From SLDF01 sp964537925 (GTDB lineage: Bacteria; Bacteroidota; Bacteroidia; Chitinophagales; Saprospiraceae): DNA of 64,000 nucleotides. The stretch lies in the NCBI GenBank assembly GCA_964537925.1, contig CAZICV010000005.1:1-64000 (forward strand). Reading direction: 5' to 3'. Under the pieces are notes generated by a model, which was not told the DNA's origin, did no database searches, and worked only from the letters and a program-made list of their open reading frames with translations. The translations under genes were made by a program, and so were the position numbers. How positions within the stretch are numbered: position 1 is the stretch's first letter; every line of letters begins with the position of its first letter. Below are positions 36,725-45,376 of this stretch, in pieces.

Positions 36725-37132
36725 TCAGGCCGGGTATTCTGCCCAGTTGCGTGGCGTCTCGTAAAGCCGCACCTGCAGGTCAAACTGTTCATCCAGCCTG
36801 GCTCTCAGTAGTTTCCATATCAGAAAACAGATGTTTTCCACGGTGGGGTTGACGCCCTGCAGTTCAGCTACATCCAGATTGAGATTTTTGTGATCCAGGC
36901 GATCTTCTACTTCCGTGCGAAGCAGGTCGCGGAGATAGCTCAGATCGATCAGCATGCCGGTCTCGGGATCGGTCTCGCCTGATACTTTTATTTCGACCTC
37001 GTAATTGTGTCCGTGGTAGCTTGGATTGTTGCAGGGGCCGAAAAAGCTACGGTTTCGTTGCTCGTCCCAATGAGGGACATGAAGCCTGTGAGCGGCGTTG
37101 AAATGAGCGCTGCGAAAAACGGAAATACGCAT
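36725..37132 (-). CDS. queD: 6-pyruvoyltetrahydropterin synthase / QueD family
   Basis: A 135-residue enzyme of the QueD/PTPS family, which makes 6-carboxytetrahydropterin for queuosine and 7-deazaguanine or a tetrahydropterin. The zinc-binding histidines are in SAHFNAAHRL and YHGHNYEVE, and a Cys in GPCNNPSYHGHNY is the usual catalytic one. LDHKNLN matches the conserved Asp-His pair. Assigned QueD by size and motif; PTPS activity cannot be excluded. It converges on the biotin carrier gene with a 16-bp gap. Confidence 0.85.
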   Translation of the reverse strand: MRISVFRSAHFNAAHRLHVPHWDEQRNRSFFGPCNNPSYHGHNYEVEIKVSGETDPETGMLIDLSYLRDLLRTEVEDRLDHKNLNLDVAELQGVNPTVENICFLIWKLLRARLDEQFDLQVRLYETPRNWAEYPA

Positions 37133-37248
37133 GAGTCGGCCGGGTTTGGCGGTGTAAGGTACGTCACTAGCAACAAAAGCCCGCGAGTCATTGTTGCAGC
37201 GCTAAAAACACCAGTTTCCGTGTTGAAAGCAGCTATCCTTTATTTGTC

Positions 37249-37256
37249 TATTTTTA
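37249..37256 (+). promoter_or_regulatory. -7-like element TATTTTTA next to the peroxidase start
   Basis: One mismatch from TAnnTTTG, with TTG at 37223-37225 and a 23-bp spacer. If used, the message would be nearly leaderless. Confidence 0.3.
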
Positions 37257-37261
37257 CGGTC

Positions 37262-37744
37262 ATGACGAATCCGCATACATCTATACACGCCCTAAAGGCA
37301 GAGGGCCTCGACGGCGGGACCATTGACTTCAGCGCATTTAGGGGCAAGAAGATACTGGTGGTCAATGTGGCGTCCGAATGCGGGTATACACCGCAATATG
37401 CCCAACTGCAGGAGCTGTACGACCAGTTTGCCGGCAAACTGGTTATTGTCGGTTTTCCATGCAACGACTTTGGCGGGCAGGAGCCTGGCAGCAATGAGGA
37501 AATAAAGTCATTTTGTCAGCGCAACTACGGCGTCAGTTTCCCGATGGCGGCAAGAGTGACGATCAAGGGTCCGGACCGGCACCCGGTATATGCCTTTCTT
37601 ACGGAGAAAGCCAAGAACGGGGTAATGGATACGGAAGTGCAATGGAACTTCGGGAAGTTTCTCCTGGACGAAGAAGGGCGTCTCACGGACTATTTCCCAA
37701 GCGATGTATCGCCGCTCGCCGATGAGATCTTAAGCCGCCTGTAA
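37262..37744 (+). CDS. Glutathione peroxidase family thiol peroxidase
   Basis: A 160-residue peroxidase. The ATG at 37262 is chosen: upstream readings run through queD on the other strand. Motifs: NVASECGYTPQYAQLQELY with the peroxidatic Cys (not selenocysteine), GFPCNDFGGQEPG with a second Cys, and WNFGKFLLDEEG. No signal peptide, so probably a cytoplasmic thioredoxin-linked enzyme. A TATTTTTA -7-like element lies at 37249-37256, only about 5 nt from the ATG. Confidence 0.88.
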   Translation: MTNPHTSIHALKAEGLDGGTIDFSAFRGKKILVVNVASECGYTPQYAQLQELYDQFAGKLVIVGFPCNDFGGQEPGSNEEIKSFCQRNYGVSFPMAARVTIKGPDRHPVYAFLTEKAKNGVMDTEVQWNFGKFLLDEEGRLTDYFPSDVSPLADEILSRL

Positions 37745-37782
37745 CCACCGGCTGATATGGTTATGGCCACCTGCCCATTCTT

Positions 37783-38910
37783 ATGGTATCGCTTATGAAA
37801 TTTCAACGGATACCCGGGCTTCCCGATACGGGCGCCCAGCTCAGATCGTTGATCTCCGGTCAACGTGTGCCGCATGCCTTGCTGCTGGCAGGTGCTCCGG
37901 GCTCTTGCCAGCTGTGGTATGCAATGGCTTTGTCGGCTGCGCTCCAGTGTGAATCACCTTCCGGAGGTGAGGCTTGCGGGTCTTGCAGCGCTTGTCACAA
38001 AACGCACCGGGGTATCCATCCGGATATACATGTTTACTTCCCGTTTGTCCGCCAGGAGAAGGAGAAGTCCAGGATGGCCGACTATACCGAAGAATTCAGG
38101 CAGATATCCCTCAAGAAACCTTATATGGACTCCGAGGAGTGGTTTGCTGCTATGAATGCAGAGCGAAAGTCAGCCAACATCACAGCCGAAACATGCCGTG
38201 ATATACTAGGGCAGCTCAGTCTGATGCGCTATGAGGGAAAGTATAAGGTAATTGTACTTTGGTTGCCGGAGTATCTCGACAAAGAAGGTAATATACTGCT
38301 GAAACAGTTGGAAGAACCGGAAGAGAATACAGTAATCATACTGGCCTCCGAAAACCAGGAAGCGATCTTGCCCACCATCCTGTCCCGTTGCCAGATACTC
38401 AGGACATATCCTGTGCCCGAGGAGCAGATAGCAGGATACGTACATTCCCTGGGTACAGGACAAGAAGATTCGGCTGAAGTGGCCTGGCTCTCCGGGGGCA
38501 GTCTCCCTGCTGCTCTCCGTATGGCGGAGGAGGGCGAGCATCTTTCCGGGCAACTGTTCCTTGACTGGCTCAGGACCTGCTACCAGGGCAGGCCCGGCGA
38601 TATGGCGGACCGGGCCGACAGGTTTGAGGCGCTGACCCGCAATGAGCAGAAGAGATTCTTCCGGTATGGGGGGCATTTTCTACAGCAGGCGCTACATGCC
38701 CTGTACCTGGATGCACCGCAGCTGAGGTTATCCGCCTCCGAGGCTGTTGCCGTTCAGAAGATGAAGCCAATCCTGCACGTAGATCTTGTATCCGGGATCA
38801 GCCGTAAGCTTGACGAAGCGGCGCTTGCCATCGAACGCAATGCCAATCCTAAGGTGCTGTTCCTGGCCCTCAGTATTGGCATACACCGCATGTGGAGAGG
38901 GAAAAAATGA
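37783..38910 (+). CDS. holB: DNA polymerase III delta' subunit
   Basis: A 375-residue clamp-loader subunit. HALLLAGAPGSCQLW is the degenerate P-loop, CGSCSACHKTHRGIHPDIHV holds the zinc-binding cysteines of delta', and KVIVLWLPEYLDKEGNILLKQLEEPEENTVIILASEN and LPTILSRCQIL are the Sensor-1 side. Gly-Lys-Thr is absent, as expected of an ATPase-inactive delta'. Its neighbour is the PSP1/RicT gene, an arrangement also seen in Firmicutes (holB-yaaT). Confidence 0.85.
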   Translation: MVSLMKFQRIPGLPDTGAQLRSLISGQRVPHALLLAGAPGSCQLWYAMALSAALQCESPSGGEACGSCSACHKTHRGIHPDIHVYFPFVRQEKEKSRMADYTEEFRQISLKKPYMDSEEWFAAMNAERKSANITAETCRDILGQLSLMRYEGKYKVIVLWLPEYLDKEGNILLKQLEEPEENTVIILASENQEAILPTILSRCQILRTYPVPEEQIAGYVHSLGTGQEDSAEVAWLSGGSLPAALRMAEEGEHLSGQLFLDWLRTCYQGRPGDMADRADRFEALTRNEQKRFFRYGGHFLQQALHALYLDAPQLRLSASEAVAVQKMKPILHVDLVSGISRKLDEAALAIERNANPKVLFLALSIGIHRMWRGKK

Positions 38911-38936
38911 GGCCCGGGATTTTACGGGAAAGAAAC

Positions 38937-38945
38937 TATCTTTAG
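38937..38945 (+). promoter_or_regulatory. -7-like element TATCTTTAG before ricT
   Basis: One mismatch from TAnnTTTG, 20 nt before the ATG at 38966. It suggests that ricT can be transcribed apart from holB. Confidence 0.35.
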
Positions 38946-38965
38946 CAGTTGATAGAAATCAGATT

Positions 38966-40171
38966 ATGGCTTGTAAGGGTTGCTCGGTAGCCGGTAATGG
39001 TGAAGCAAAAGGTTGCGGAGGAGGCTGCGGCAGCAACGGATGTGGCTCAGGCGGATGTAATCGCCTGAACACGTATGACTGGCTGGCACATACCGGCATC
39101 GAGGATGCCAGTGCTTTCGGCATTGTAGAAGTGAGTTTCAAGAATGGCGCTCGCAAGGAGTTTTACAAAGTGGCATATCCTGCCGTGGTCCAGACGGGCG
39201 ATATGGCCGTAGTGGATACAGGAGGAGGATACGATGTCGGACGTATATCGCTGACCGGCGATCTTGTACGGCTCCAGATGAAGAAAAAACGGGTTCAGGA
39301 ACACCACGTACAGAACAATGTGGTGCGCAAGGCCAATGAGCGGGACCTTGAACGGCTGGGAGAAGCCAGGGCGCTGGAAGTTCCTACTATGGTACGGGCA
39401 CGGGCGATCGCGCGAATGCTTGGCCTGGATATGAAGGTCGGAGATATCGAGTATCAGGGTGATATCCGTAAGGCTACTTTTTACTTCACTGCAGATGGCA
39501 GGGTAGACTTCAGAGAGCTCATCAGGCACTATGCCAAAGAGTTTCGCGTCAAGATAGAAATGAGACAGATCGGCTCGCGCCAGGAATCGGCCCGTATAGG
39601 TGGGTTGGGTTCTTGTGGCCGTGAGCTGTGCTGTTCCACCTGGCTTACCGATTTCAAATCGGTAGCGACTACTGCCGCCCGGTATCAAAACCTGGCGATC
39701 AATCAGTCCAAACTGTCGGGTCAATGCGGCAGGTTGAAATGCTGTCTCAACTACGAACTGGATACGTATATCGACTCCCTCAAACGATTCCCGGAGGAAA
39801 ACATCACACTGAGATTCGAACAGGGGAGGGCGCACCACGTCAAGACCGATATCTTCAAAGGTATCATGTACTATAGTTATGAGCCGGAGAAGGGCCGCTC
39901 GGTGGTGATTGCGCTTGAAAAAGAACAGGTTCGTCATATACAGGACCTTAACAAACAAGGCAAAAAGCCCGCGGACCCCTCGGAAATGCAGTTCAGTTTC
40001 AACAACGATCAGCGTGAAGAGGTGGTAGTTGATTATGCTGACGTGACGGGTGGTATCGAGTTGCCCGACACCAAGCGCAAGAAAAGGAAAAAGAAGAAGA
40101 GCCGGCCGGGCAACCGACCCAATGGCCCGCAAGGGCAGCAAGGTAGACGCCCGCCCGAGAAAAAACAATAA
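38966..40171 (+). CDS. ricT: PSP1 domain protein, RicT/YaaT-like, with Cys-rich N terminus
   Basis: A 401-residue protein with the PSP1 C-terminal domain. In Bacillus, RicT forms the Fe-S RicAFT complex that affects RNA processing. The start at 38966 gives MACKGCSVAGNGEAKGCGGG and a six-Cys N-terminal run (Cys3, 6, 17, 21, 26, 31). The core contains GSCGRELCCSTWL and SGQCGRLKCCLNYE, the PSP1 cysteines. A lysine-rich tail (RKKRKKKKS) follows. A reading from 38786 overlaps holB and lacks support. It ends 3 bp before the lpd start. The start is also backed by a -7-like element at 38937. Confidence 0.83.
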   Translation: MACKGCSVAGNGEAKGCGGGCGSNGCGSGGCNRLNTYDWLAHTGIEDASAFGIVEVSFKNGARKEFYKVAYPAVVQTGDMAVVDTGGGYDVGRISLTGDLVRLQMKKKRVQEHHVQNNVVRKANERDLERLGEARALEVPTMVRARAIARMLGLDMKVGDIEYQGDIRKATFYFTADGRVDFRELIRHYAKEFRVKIEMRQIGSRQESARIGGLGSCGRELCCSTWLTDFKSVATTAARYQNLAINQSKLSGQCGRLKCCLNYELDTYIDSLKRFPEENITLRFEQGRAHHVKTDIFKGIMYYSYEPEKGRSVVIALEKEQVRHIQDLNKQGKKPADPSEMQFSFNNDQREEVVVDYADVTGGIELPDTKRKKRKKKKSRPGNRPNGPQGQQGRRPPEKKQ

Positions 40172-40174
40172 TCC

Positions 40175-41578
40175 ATGCAATACGACCTCATCGTGATCGG
40201 GTCAGGCCCCGGCGGCTATGTAGCTGCTATACGGGCTGCCCAACTTGGTATGAAGACCGCTATCATCGAGCGCTACGCTACGCTGGGCGGTACCTGCCTC
40301 AATGTTGGATGTATACCTTCCAAAGCGCTTCTGGACTCTTCGGAGCACTATCACAATGCTGCCGCGAAATTTGCGGTCCACGGTATAGAGACAGGAAAGC
40401 TCAAGATAGATATGGAGCAGATGATCCGCAGGAAGAATGAAGTAGTGGACCAGACCTGCCAGGGGGTATCCTTCCTGATGAAGAAGAATAAAATTGATGT
40501 GTATCACGGACATGGCAGTTTTGTAGACCGAAGTACGGTACGTATCTCTGATCCGGCGGGCAAAGAGACTACCATATCCTCAGGCAAGATCATCATAGCT
40601 ACGGGCTCAAAACCAGTGACTCCTGCCGCTTTCAACTACGACAAACAGCGTGTCATTACGTCTACGGAGGCGCTGAACATAACCAAAGTACCCGCAAGGA
40701 TGGTTGTCATCGGCGGTGGCGTCATCGGGCTCGAACTGGGTTCTGTATTCGCCCGTCTGGGTACTAAGATCGATGTGATCGAGTTTGAGGACAGGATACT
40801 GCCGGGTATGGATAAAGATTGTGTGCGGGAACTGCAGCGCACGCTCAAGGCGCTGGGCATGGAATTTTACCTGGGACACAAGGTGACCTCGGTCAAAGGG
40901 ACGAAGACCCAGGCAGAGGTACAGTTTGAGTCCAAGAACGGTGGAGAGTCCCAGGTGATCAAGGCCGACTATTGCCTGATCGCCATAGGGAGGAGGCCCT
41001 ATACAGATCAGCTTGGTCTCGAAGCGGCAGGGGTGACGGTCGACGAGCGCGGCAAAATACCTGTGAACGATTCGCTGGAGACGAATGTGCCCGGTATCTA
41101 TGCGATCGGAGATGTCATCAAAGGCGCCATGCTGGCACATAAGGCTTCGGAAGAAGGTGTCTTCGTCGTAGAGACCATTGCCGGCCAGCACCCCCACGTC
41201 GACTACAACCTCATCCCGGGCGTGGTCTATACATGGCCTGAGCTGGCCTCCGTAGGACGTACCGAGGAGCAACTCAAAGAAGCCAACATCCCGTTTAAGG
41301 TGGGCAAATTTCCCTTCAAAGCACTTGGCAGAGCGCGTGCAAGCACGGATACAGAAGGCCTGGTCAAGATCATCGCGCAGAAGGATACGGACGAAGTCCT
41401 GGGTATGCATATCACAGGTCCGAGAGCTGCTGATCTTATCGCTGCGGGTGTTACTGCTATGGAATTCAGGGCTTCGGCGGAGGATATCGCCCGCATGAGC
41501 GCGGCTCACCCTACATTTGCCGAAGCGATCAAGGAAGCGGCATTGGCAGCTACGGAAGACCGGGCCCTGCACGTCTGA
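40175..41578 (+). CDS. lpdA: Dihydrolipoyl dehydrogenase (E3)
   Basis: A 467-residue flavoenzyme that re-oxidises lipoyl groups of 2-oxoacid dehydrogenases and the glycine cleavage system with NAD+. FAD motif GSGPGGYVAAIRAAQLG at the N terminus, redox pair in GGTCLNVGCIPSKALL, NAD motif GGGVIGLELGSVFARLG and a C-terminal interface HPTFAEAIKEAA with the catalytic His-Glu. All key residues are present. The start is 3 bp after ricT. E1 at 22976 is a likely partner. Confidence 0.95.
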   Translation: MQYDLIVIGSGPGGYVAAIRAAQLGMKTAIIERYATLGGTCLNVGCIPSKALLDSSEHYHNAAAKFAVHGIETGKLKIDMEQMIRRKNEVVDQTCQGVSFLMKKNKIDVYHGHGSFVDRSTVRISDPAGKETTISSGKIIIATGSKPVTPAAFNYDKQRVITSTEALNITKVPARMVVIGGGVIGLELGSVFARLGTKIDVIEFEDRILPGMDKDCVRELQRTLKALGMEFYLGHKVTSVKGTKTQAEVQFESKNGGESQVIKADYCLIAIGRRPYTDQLGLEAAGVTVDERGKIPVNDSLETNVPGIYAIGDVIKGAMLAHKASEEGVFVVETIAGQHPHVDYNLIPGVVYTWPELASVGRTEEQLKEANIPFKVGKFPFKALGRARASTDTEGLVKIIAQKDTDEVLGMHITGPRAADLIAAGVTAMEFRASAEDIARMSAAHPTFAEAIKEAALAATEDRALHV

Positions 41579-41639
41579 CGTCTCCCCCTGCGATCCTGTC
41601 CCTTTCCTAAGCCGTTGAGCATGACAGCCCGTTTCAGCT

Positions 41640-42590
41640 ATGGATAAAGAACGCCTCGTCGAATTTGAGAATCGCCTCCTTAAGATGAAGCGGCATACGG
41701 GCAAATGGGCCCGTCGCCAGGGTATTGGCTGCTATCGTATCTATGATGCCGAGGTGCCTGGCTTTCCTTTTGCGATTGACTGGTACGAAGGAAAAGTCTA
41801 TATGGCGAAGTATGCCGGCAAACAGGATGCCCGGGAAGGCCCGGAATCCGAGTCCTGGCTGGATGCCTGTATAGATATAGTGATGAAGATACTCGAATTG
41901 TCCGGCGAGGAGGTCTTTGTGCGGGAGCGACGCAGACAGAAAGGTCTTCAGCAATATGAAAGACTGAGCCAGACAGATCATCGCTTTGCCGTACAGGAAA
42001 ACGGTCTTTCCTTCTGGGTCAATCTCTCGGACTACCTGGATACGGGTCTTTTTCTCGATCATCGTCAGACAAGGCAGATGGTTCGCGAGCGATCAGCCGG
42101 CAAGCGCGTCCTCAACCTGTTTGCTTATACAGGCTCCTTTACGGTCTACGCTGCTGCAGGGGGCGCTTCGGCGACGACGACGGTCGATCTCTCGCATACC
42201 TATCTCAACTGGGCGGCCAATAACCTGCAGATCAACGGATTCGATTCGGGGTACGATACGCCGCATCGCCTGGTTCAGGCTGATGTCAAGCAGTTTTTGG
42301 ATGAACATCGCGAAGCATATGACCTGATCGTACTCGATCCGCCTACTTTTTCCAACAGCAAGCGTATGAAGGATATCCTGGACATTCAGCGGGACCACCC
42401 GCTATTGCTGGACAGGTGCCTGAGGCTTTCTGCTCCCGGAGGACTTATCTTTTTCTCTACAAACTATCGGGGATTCCGCCCCCAGTTTGAAGGGCTGCCT
42501 GCGAGAAATATACGGGAGATCAGCAGTGCTACAGTGCCGCCTGATTTTCGCAACAAACAGATACATCGTTGCTTTCTGATCGAGCGTTGA
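41640..42590 (+). CDS. RlmK-like class I SAM methyltransferase
   Basis: A 316-residue methyltransferase close to the C-terminal half of RlmL (RlmK), which makes m7G2069 on 23S rRNA. Motifs: LDTGLFLDHRQTRQMV, the SAM-binding VLNLFAYTGSFTVYAAAGGA, and the catalytic DPPTFSNSKRM. Short N-terminal part (about 1-95) replaces a PUA domain. rRNA guanine methylation is inferred from the DPPTFSNS motif. It converges on recG with a 21-bp gap. Confidence 0.85.
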   Translation: MDKERLVEFENRLLKMKRHTGKWARRQGIGCYRIYDAEVPGFPFAIDWYEGKVYMAKYAGKQDAREGPESESWLDACIDIVMKILELSGEEVFVRERRRQKGLQQYERLSQTDHRFAVQENGLSFWVNLSDYLDTGLFLDHRQTRQMVRERSAGKRVLNLFAYTGSFTVYAAAGGASATTTVDLSHTYLNWAANNLQINGFDSGYDTPHRLVQADVKQFLDEHREAYDLIVLDPPTFSNSKRMKDILDIQRDHPLLLDRCLRLSAPGGLIFFSTNYRGFRPQFEGLPARNIREISSATVPPDFRNKQIHRCFLIER

Positions 42591-42611
42591 AGAATTGCGG
42601 GCGCACCCGGA

Positions 42612-44738
42612 TCAGCTGATCTTGCTCCAGCGCATCACTTCCCTGAGTTCTCCCCGGATATGTCTTTTGAGCGAGGTGTGCGCGGGATCCGATAGCTCTG
42701 GATCATTGGTCAGGATTTCCTGTACGATCTGCCTGGCTGCGCTGAGGATGGCGCCATCCTGGGCCAGGTTGGCTATCCTGAACCCGGGCAAGCCGCTTTG
42801 TTGTGTACCTTCGATTGCCCCCGGGCCGCGCAGCTTCAGGTCTACTTCTGCAATCTCAAAACCGTTGTTTGTCCTGCACATGGTGTTCAGCCGCTCGCGG
42901 GCTTCCCTGGACAACTTGTAGCTGGTCATGAGTACGCAGTACGACTGTGCGGCGCCCCTGCCCACCCTGCCGCGCAGCTGGTGGAGCTGCGACAGACCGA
43001 AGCGTTCACTGTTCTCTATGATCATTACAGAGGCATTCGGCACGTTGACACCTACTTCTATGACCGTAGTGGCCACCATGATCTGTGTCGTCCGGTCCAG
43101 GAAGCGCTGCATCTCCCAGTCCTTGTCTTCCTGTTTCATCCGGCCGTGGACCACGCTGATCTGGTACTGTGGCATGGGAAAATGCTGCAGCAATGCTTCA
43201 TAGCCATTGTTGAGATCTTCCAGGTCCACTTTTTCGGACTCTTCAATAAGCGGATAGACGACATATATCTGGCGTCCTTCAGCTATCTGTGTTTTCATGA
43301 AGCCGATCAGTTGCGGCCGGTACAGTTCGGACTTGAATATCGTCTTCACCGGTTTCCTGCCTGGCGGTAGTTCGTCAATGACAGATACGTCCAGGTCGCC
43401 GTATAGTGTCATGGCCAGCGTCCTGGGGATAGGAGTGGCTGTCATCACCAGGATATGAGGCGGGTGAGGGATACCTTTTTTCCAGAGCCGGGCACGCTGG
43501 GCCACGCCAAATCGATGCTGTTCATCCGTGATGGCCAGTCCCAGGCTCTTGAAGCGGACAGGGTCTTCAAGGAGGGCATGGGTGCCGACCACCATCGCCA
43601 GCTCGCCGCGCTCCAATTGTTCGAGAAGTAGCTTGCGCGCTTTACCTTTGATGCTGCCGGTCAGGAAGCCGATCCGTATGCCCATGGGCTCTAGCAGCGA
43701 CGAAATGCTGTGGAAATGTTGTTGCGCCAGGATCTCCGTAGGCGCCATGAGGCAGGACTGGAAGCCATTGTCCCAGGCCATTAACATGGCAAGCAGCGCC
43801 ACGATCGTTTTTCCACTGCCTACATCGCCCTGCAACAGGCGGTTCATCTGTATGCCGATGCCCAGGTCACGGCGTATCTCCCTGAGCACCCTCTTCTGAG
43901 CCTCCGTCAGCTCAAAGGGGAGGTGCTCGTTGTAGAATGTATGGAACTGTTCACCTACCTGCCCGAATACATAGCTTTTTGTCTGCTCTTTGCGCAGATG
44001 CTGCGAGTGCAGGAGCTTGAGCTGGTGAAAAAACAGCTCTTCAAACTTTAATCTCTTCTCGGCCACAAGCAATATTTCCTGGCTGTCCGGAAAGTGAATA
44101 TTGCGCAGGGTCTCATAAGCACTGGGAAACCGAAGTTTTTTCACCAGGTAAGCCGGTAGGTATTCCGGTATGACACGCTCATCGATACGTTCGAGCAACT
44201 GTGCCATGATCTTGCGCCGGGCTTTGCCATCCAGGCCTTTGAGATTGAGTTGTTCGGTACTTCGGTAGACCGGAAATATCCGCGATACCTGCTCTCGGTG
44301 CAAGGCATCTGCCGAAAATATCTCCAACTCCGGGTGCGCGATCGTAGGCGTGCGGTTGAAGTAAGTGATGCGCCCGTAAGCTATATAATCCGTATCCAGC
44401 TTGAGGTAACGCTCCAGGTAGCGGATGCCTTTGAACCAGACCATTTCGAGCGTGCCGCTCTCGTCTTTGAATACCCCCCTCATACGCCGTGCCCGGCCGG
44501 CGCCAGCCAGACCAAAGTGGGTCAATTGGCCGATCAGCTGCACATACTGTCCTTCCTCGTGGATATCCGAGATCCGCTGGAAACTGCTGCGGTCTATATG
44601 TTTGACCGGGAAATCGAACAGTAGGTCCTGGGCCTTGTATATACCAAGCTCGGCTTTCAGGAGATCAGCTCTTGCTGGTCCAATACCTTTAAGGTAGCTG
44701 ATATCTGCTTGCAATATGTCTGCTGGGCTACGGTCCAT
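42612..44738 (-). CDS. recG: ATP-dependent DNA helicase RecG
   Basis: A 708-residue superfamily 2 helicase that reverses stalled forks and branch-migrates Holliday junctions. An N-terminal wedge/OB domain (about 60-160) precedes helicase motifs: GDVGSGKT (Walker A), DEQH (motif II, in ITDEQHRFG), TATPIPRT (III), TTVIEVGVNVPNA (V), QLRGRVGRG (VI), then the RecG-specific TRG-like tail. Length is normal. Confidence 0.95.
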   Translation of the reverse strand: MDRSPADILQADISYLKGIGPARADLLKAELGIYKAQDLLFDFPVKHIDRSSFQRISDIHEEGQYVQLIGQLTHFGLAGAGRARRMRGVFKDESGTLEMVWFKGIRYLERYLKLDTDYIAYGRITYFNRTPTIAHPELEIFSADALHREQVSRIFPVYRSTEQLNLKGLDGKARRKIMAQLLERIDERVIPEYLPAYLVKKLRFPSAYETLRNIHFPDSQEILLVAEKRLKFEELFFHQLKLLHSQHLRKEQTKSYVFGQVGEQFHTFYNEHLPFELTEAQKRVLREIRRDLGIGIQMNRLLQGDVGSGKTIVALLAMLMAWDNGFQSCLMAPTEILAQQHFHSISSLLEPMGIRIGFLTGSIKGKARKLLLEQLERGELAMVVGTHALLEDPVRFKSLGLAITDEQHRFGVAQRARLWKKGIPHPPHILVMTATPIPRTLAMTLYGDLDVSVIDELPPGRKPVKTIFKSELYRPQLIGFMKTQIAEGRQIYVVYPLIEESEKVDLEDLNNGYEALLQHFPMPQYQISVVHGRMKQEDKDWEMQRFLDRTTQIMVATTVIEVGVNVPNASVMIIENSERFGLSQLHQLRGRVGRGAAQSYCVLMTSYKLSREARERLNTMCRTNNGFEIAEVDLKLRGPGAIEGTQQSGLPGFRIANLAQDGAILSAARQIVQEILTNDPELSDPAHTSLKRHIRGELREVMRWSKIS

Positions 44739-44982
44739 ACTCTTGTCCGGGATTAAACGGGACTTGGTATACAGCTGTTCATGCGCAGCCTGTCGAAAGG
44801 CCGCCGGTCATGCTGCACAATGATACAAAATCCGGGGCGTACAATAATTGATGCTTTCATATAGCCGGGCAGCTGTTCATCGCATCCGCCAGGAGTTGTG
44901 AAGGAGGCTGAGGATCAAATCCGGGTTGATTATCCCCTCTTTAAACACTAGTTTTGTGGACCGGCTTCAATGAGACAGGACT
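44739..44982. promoter_or_regulatory. Divergent recG/rbfA intergenic region
   Basis: It holds the rbfA promoter at 44926-44956. Nothing else is clear in the remaining sequence. Confidence 0.4.
44926..44956 (+). promoter_or_regulatory. Perfect Bacteroidota promoter of rbfA
   Basis: TTG at 44926-44928, a 20-bp spacer and TAGTTTTG at 44949-44956, a full match to TAnnTTTG. Leader to the ATG at 44983 is about 20 nt. Confidence 0.6.
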
Positions 44983-45363
44983 ATGGAAACGAAAAGACAG
45001 AGACAAGCAGCTGAGCTGATCAAACGTAATTTTGGACTGGTCCTGCAGGATGAGGGACTCTATATCTACGGTGCTGCACTGGTTACCGTGACGAGCGTTC
45101 AGGTGAGTCCGGACTTCAGTATTGCAAGGATATACCTGAGCGTGTACAATACGGAAGACAAACAGGAGCCGCTGCTGAATATAAGGGAGAATTATACAAG
45201 GTTGCGCTTTGCACTCGGTGAACGCATCAGGAAATTCATCCGCCGTATTCCCAACCTGGAGTTTTTCCTGGACGATACGCTGGATGAGATGTACAAGCTG
45301 AATGCATTATTTGACCGCATGGAAGCTAACCAGCAATTTGGCAACCGGGACGAAGAGGAGTGA
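44983..45363 (+). CDS. rbfA: Ribosome-binding factor A
   Basis: A 126-residue KH-fold protein that helps 16S rRNA maturation of the 30S subunit. Motifs: METKRQRQAAELIKRNFGLV start, VTVTSVQVSPDFSIARIYLSVY and RRIPNLEFFLDDTLDEMYKL, the RbfA signature (P-x-L-x-F-x-x-D). It converges on the permease gene with a 13-bp gap and has its own promoter. Confidence 0.92.
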   Translation: METKRQRQAAELIKRNFGLVLQDEGLYIYGAALVTVTSVQVSPDFSIARIYLSVYNTEDKQEPLLNIRENYTRLRFALGERIRKFIRRIPNLEFFLDDTLDEMYKLNALFDRMEANQQFGNRDEEE

Positions 45364-45376
45364 GAGGGCTTATATT

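Noticed and set aside
39047..40180. 377-residue minus-strand frame opposite ricT
   Set aside because: Antisense to a gene with a clear PSP1 domain, no domain or start context.
40607..41704. 365-residue minus-strand frame opposite lpdA
   Set aside because: Antisense shadow of a full-length dihydrolipoyl dehydrogenase.
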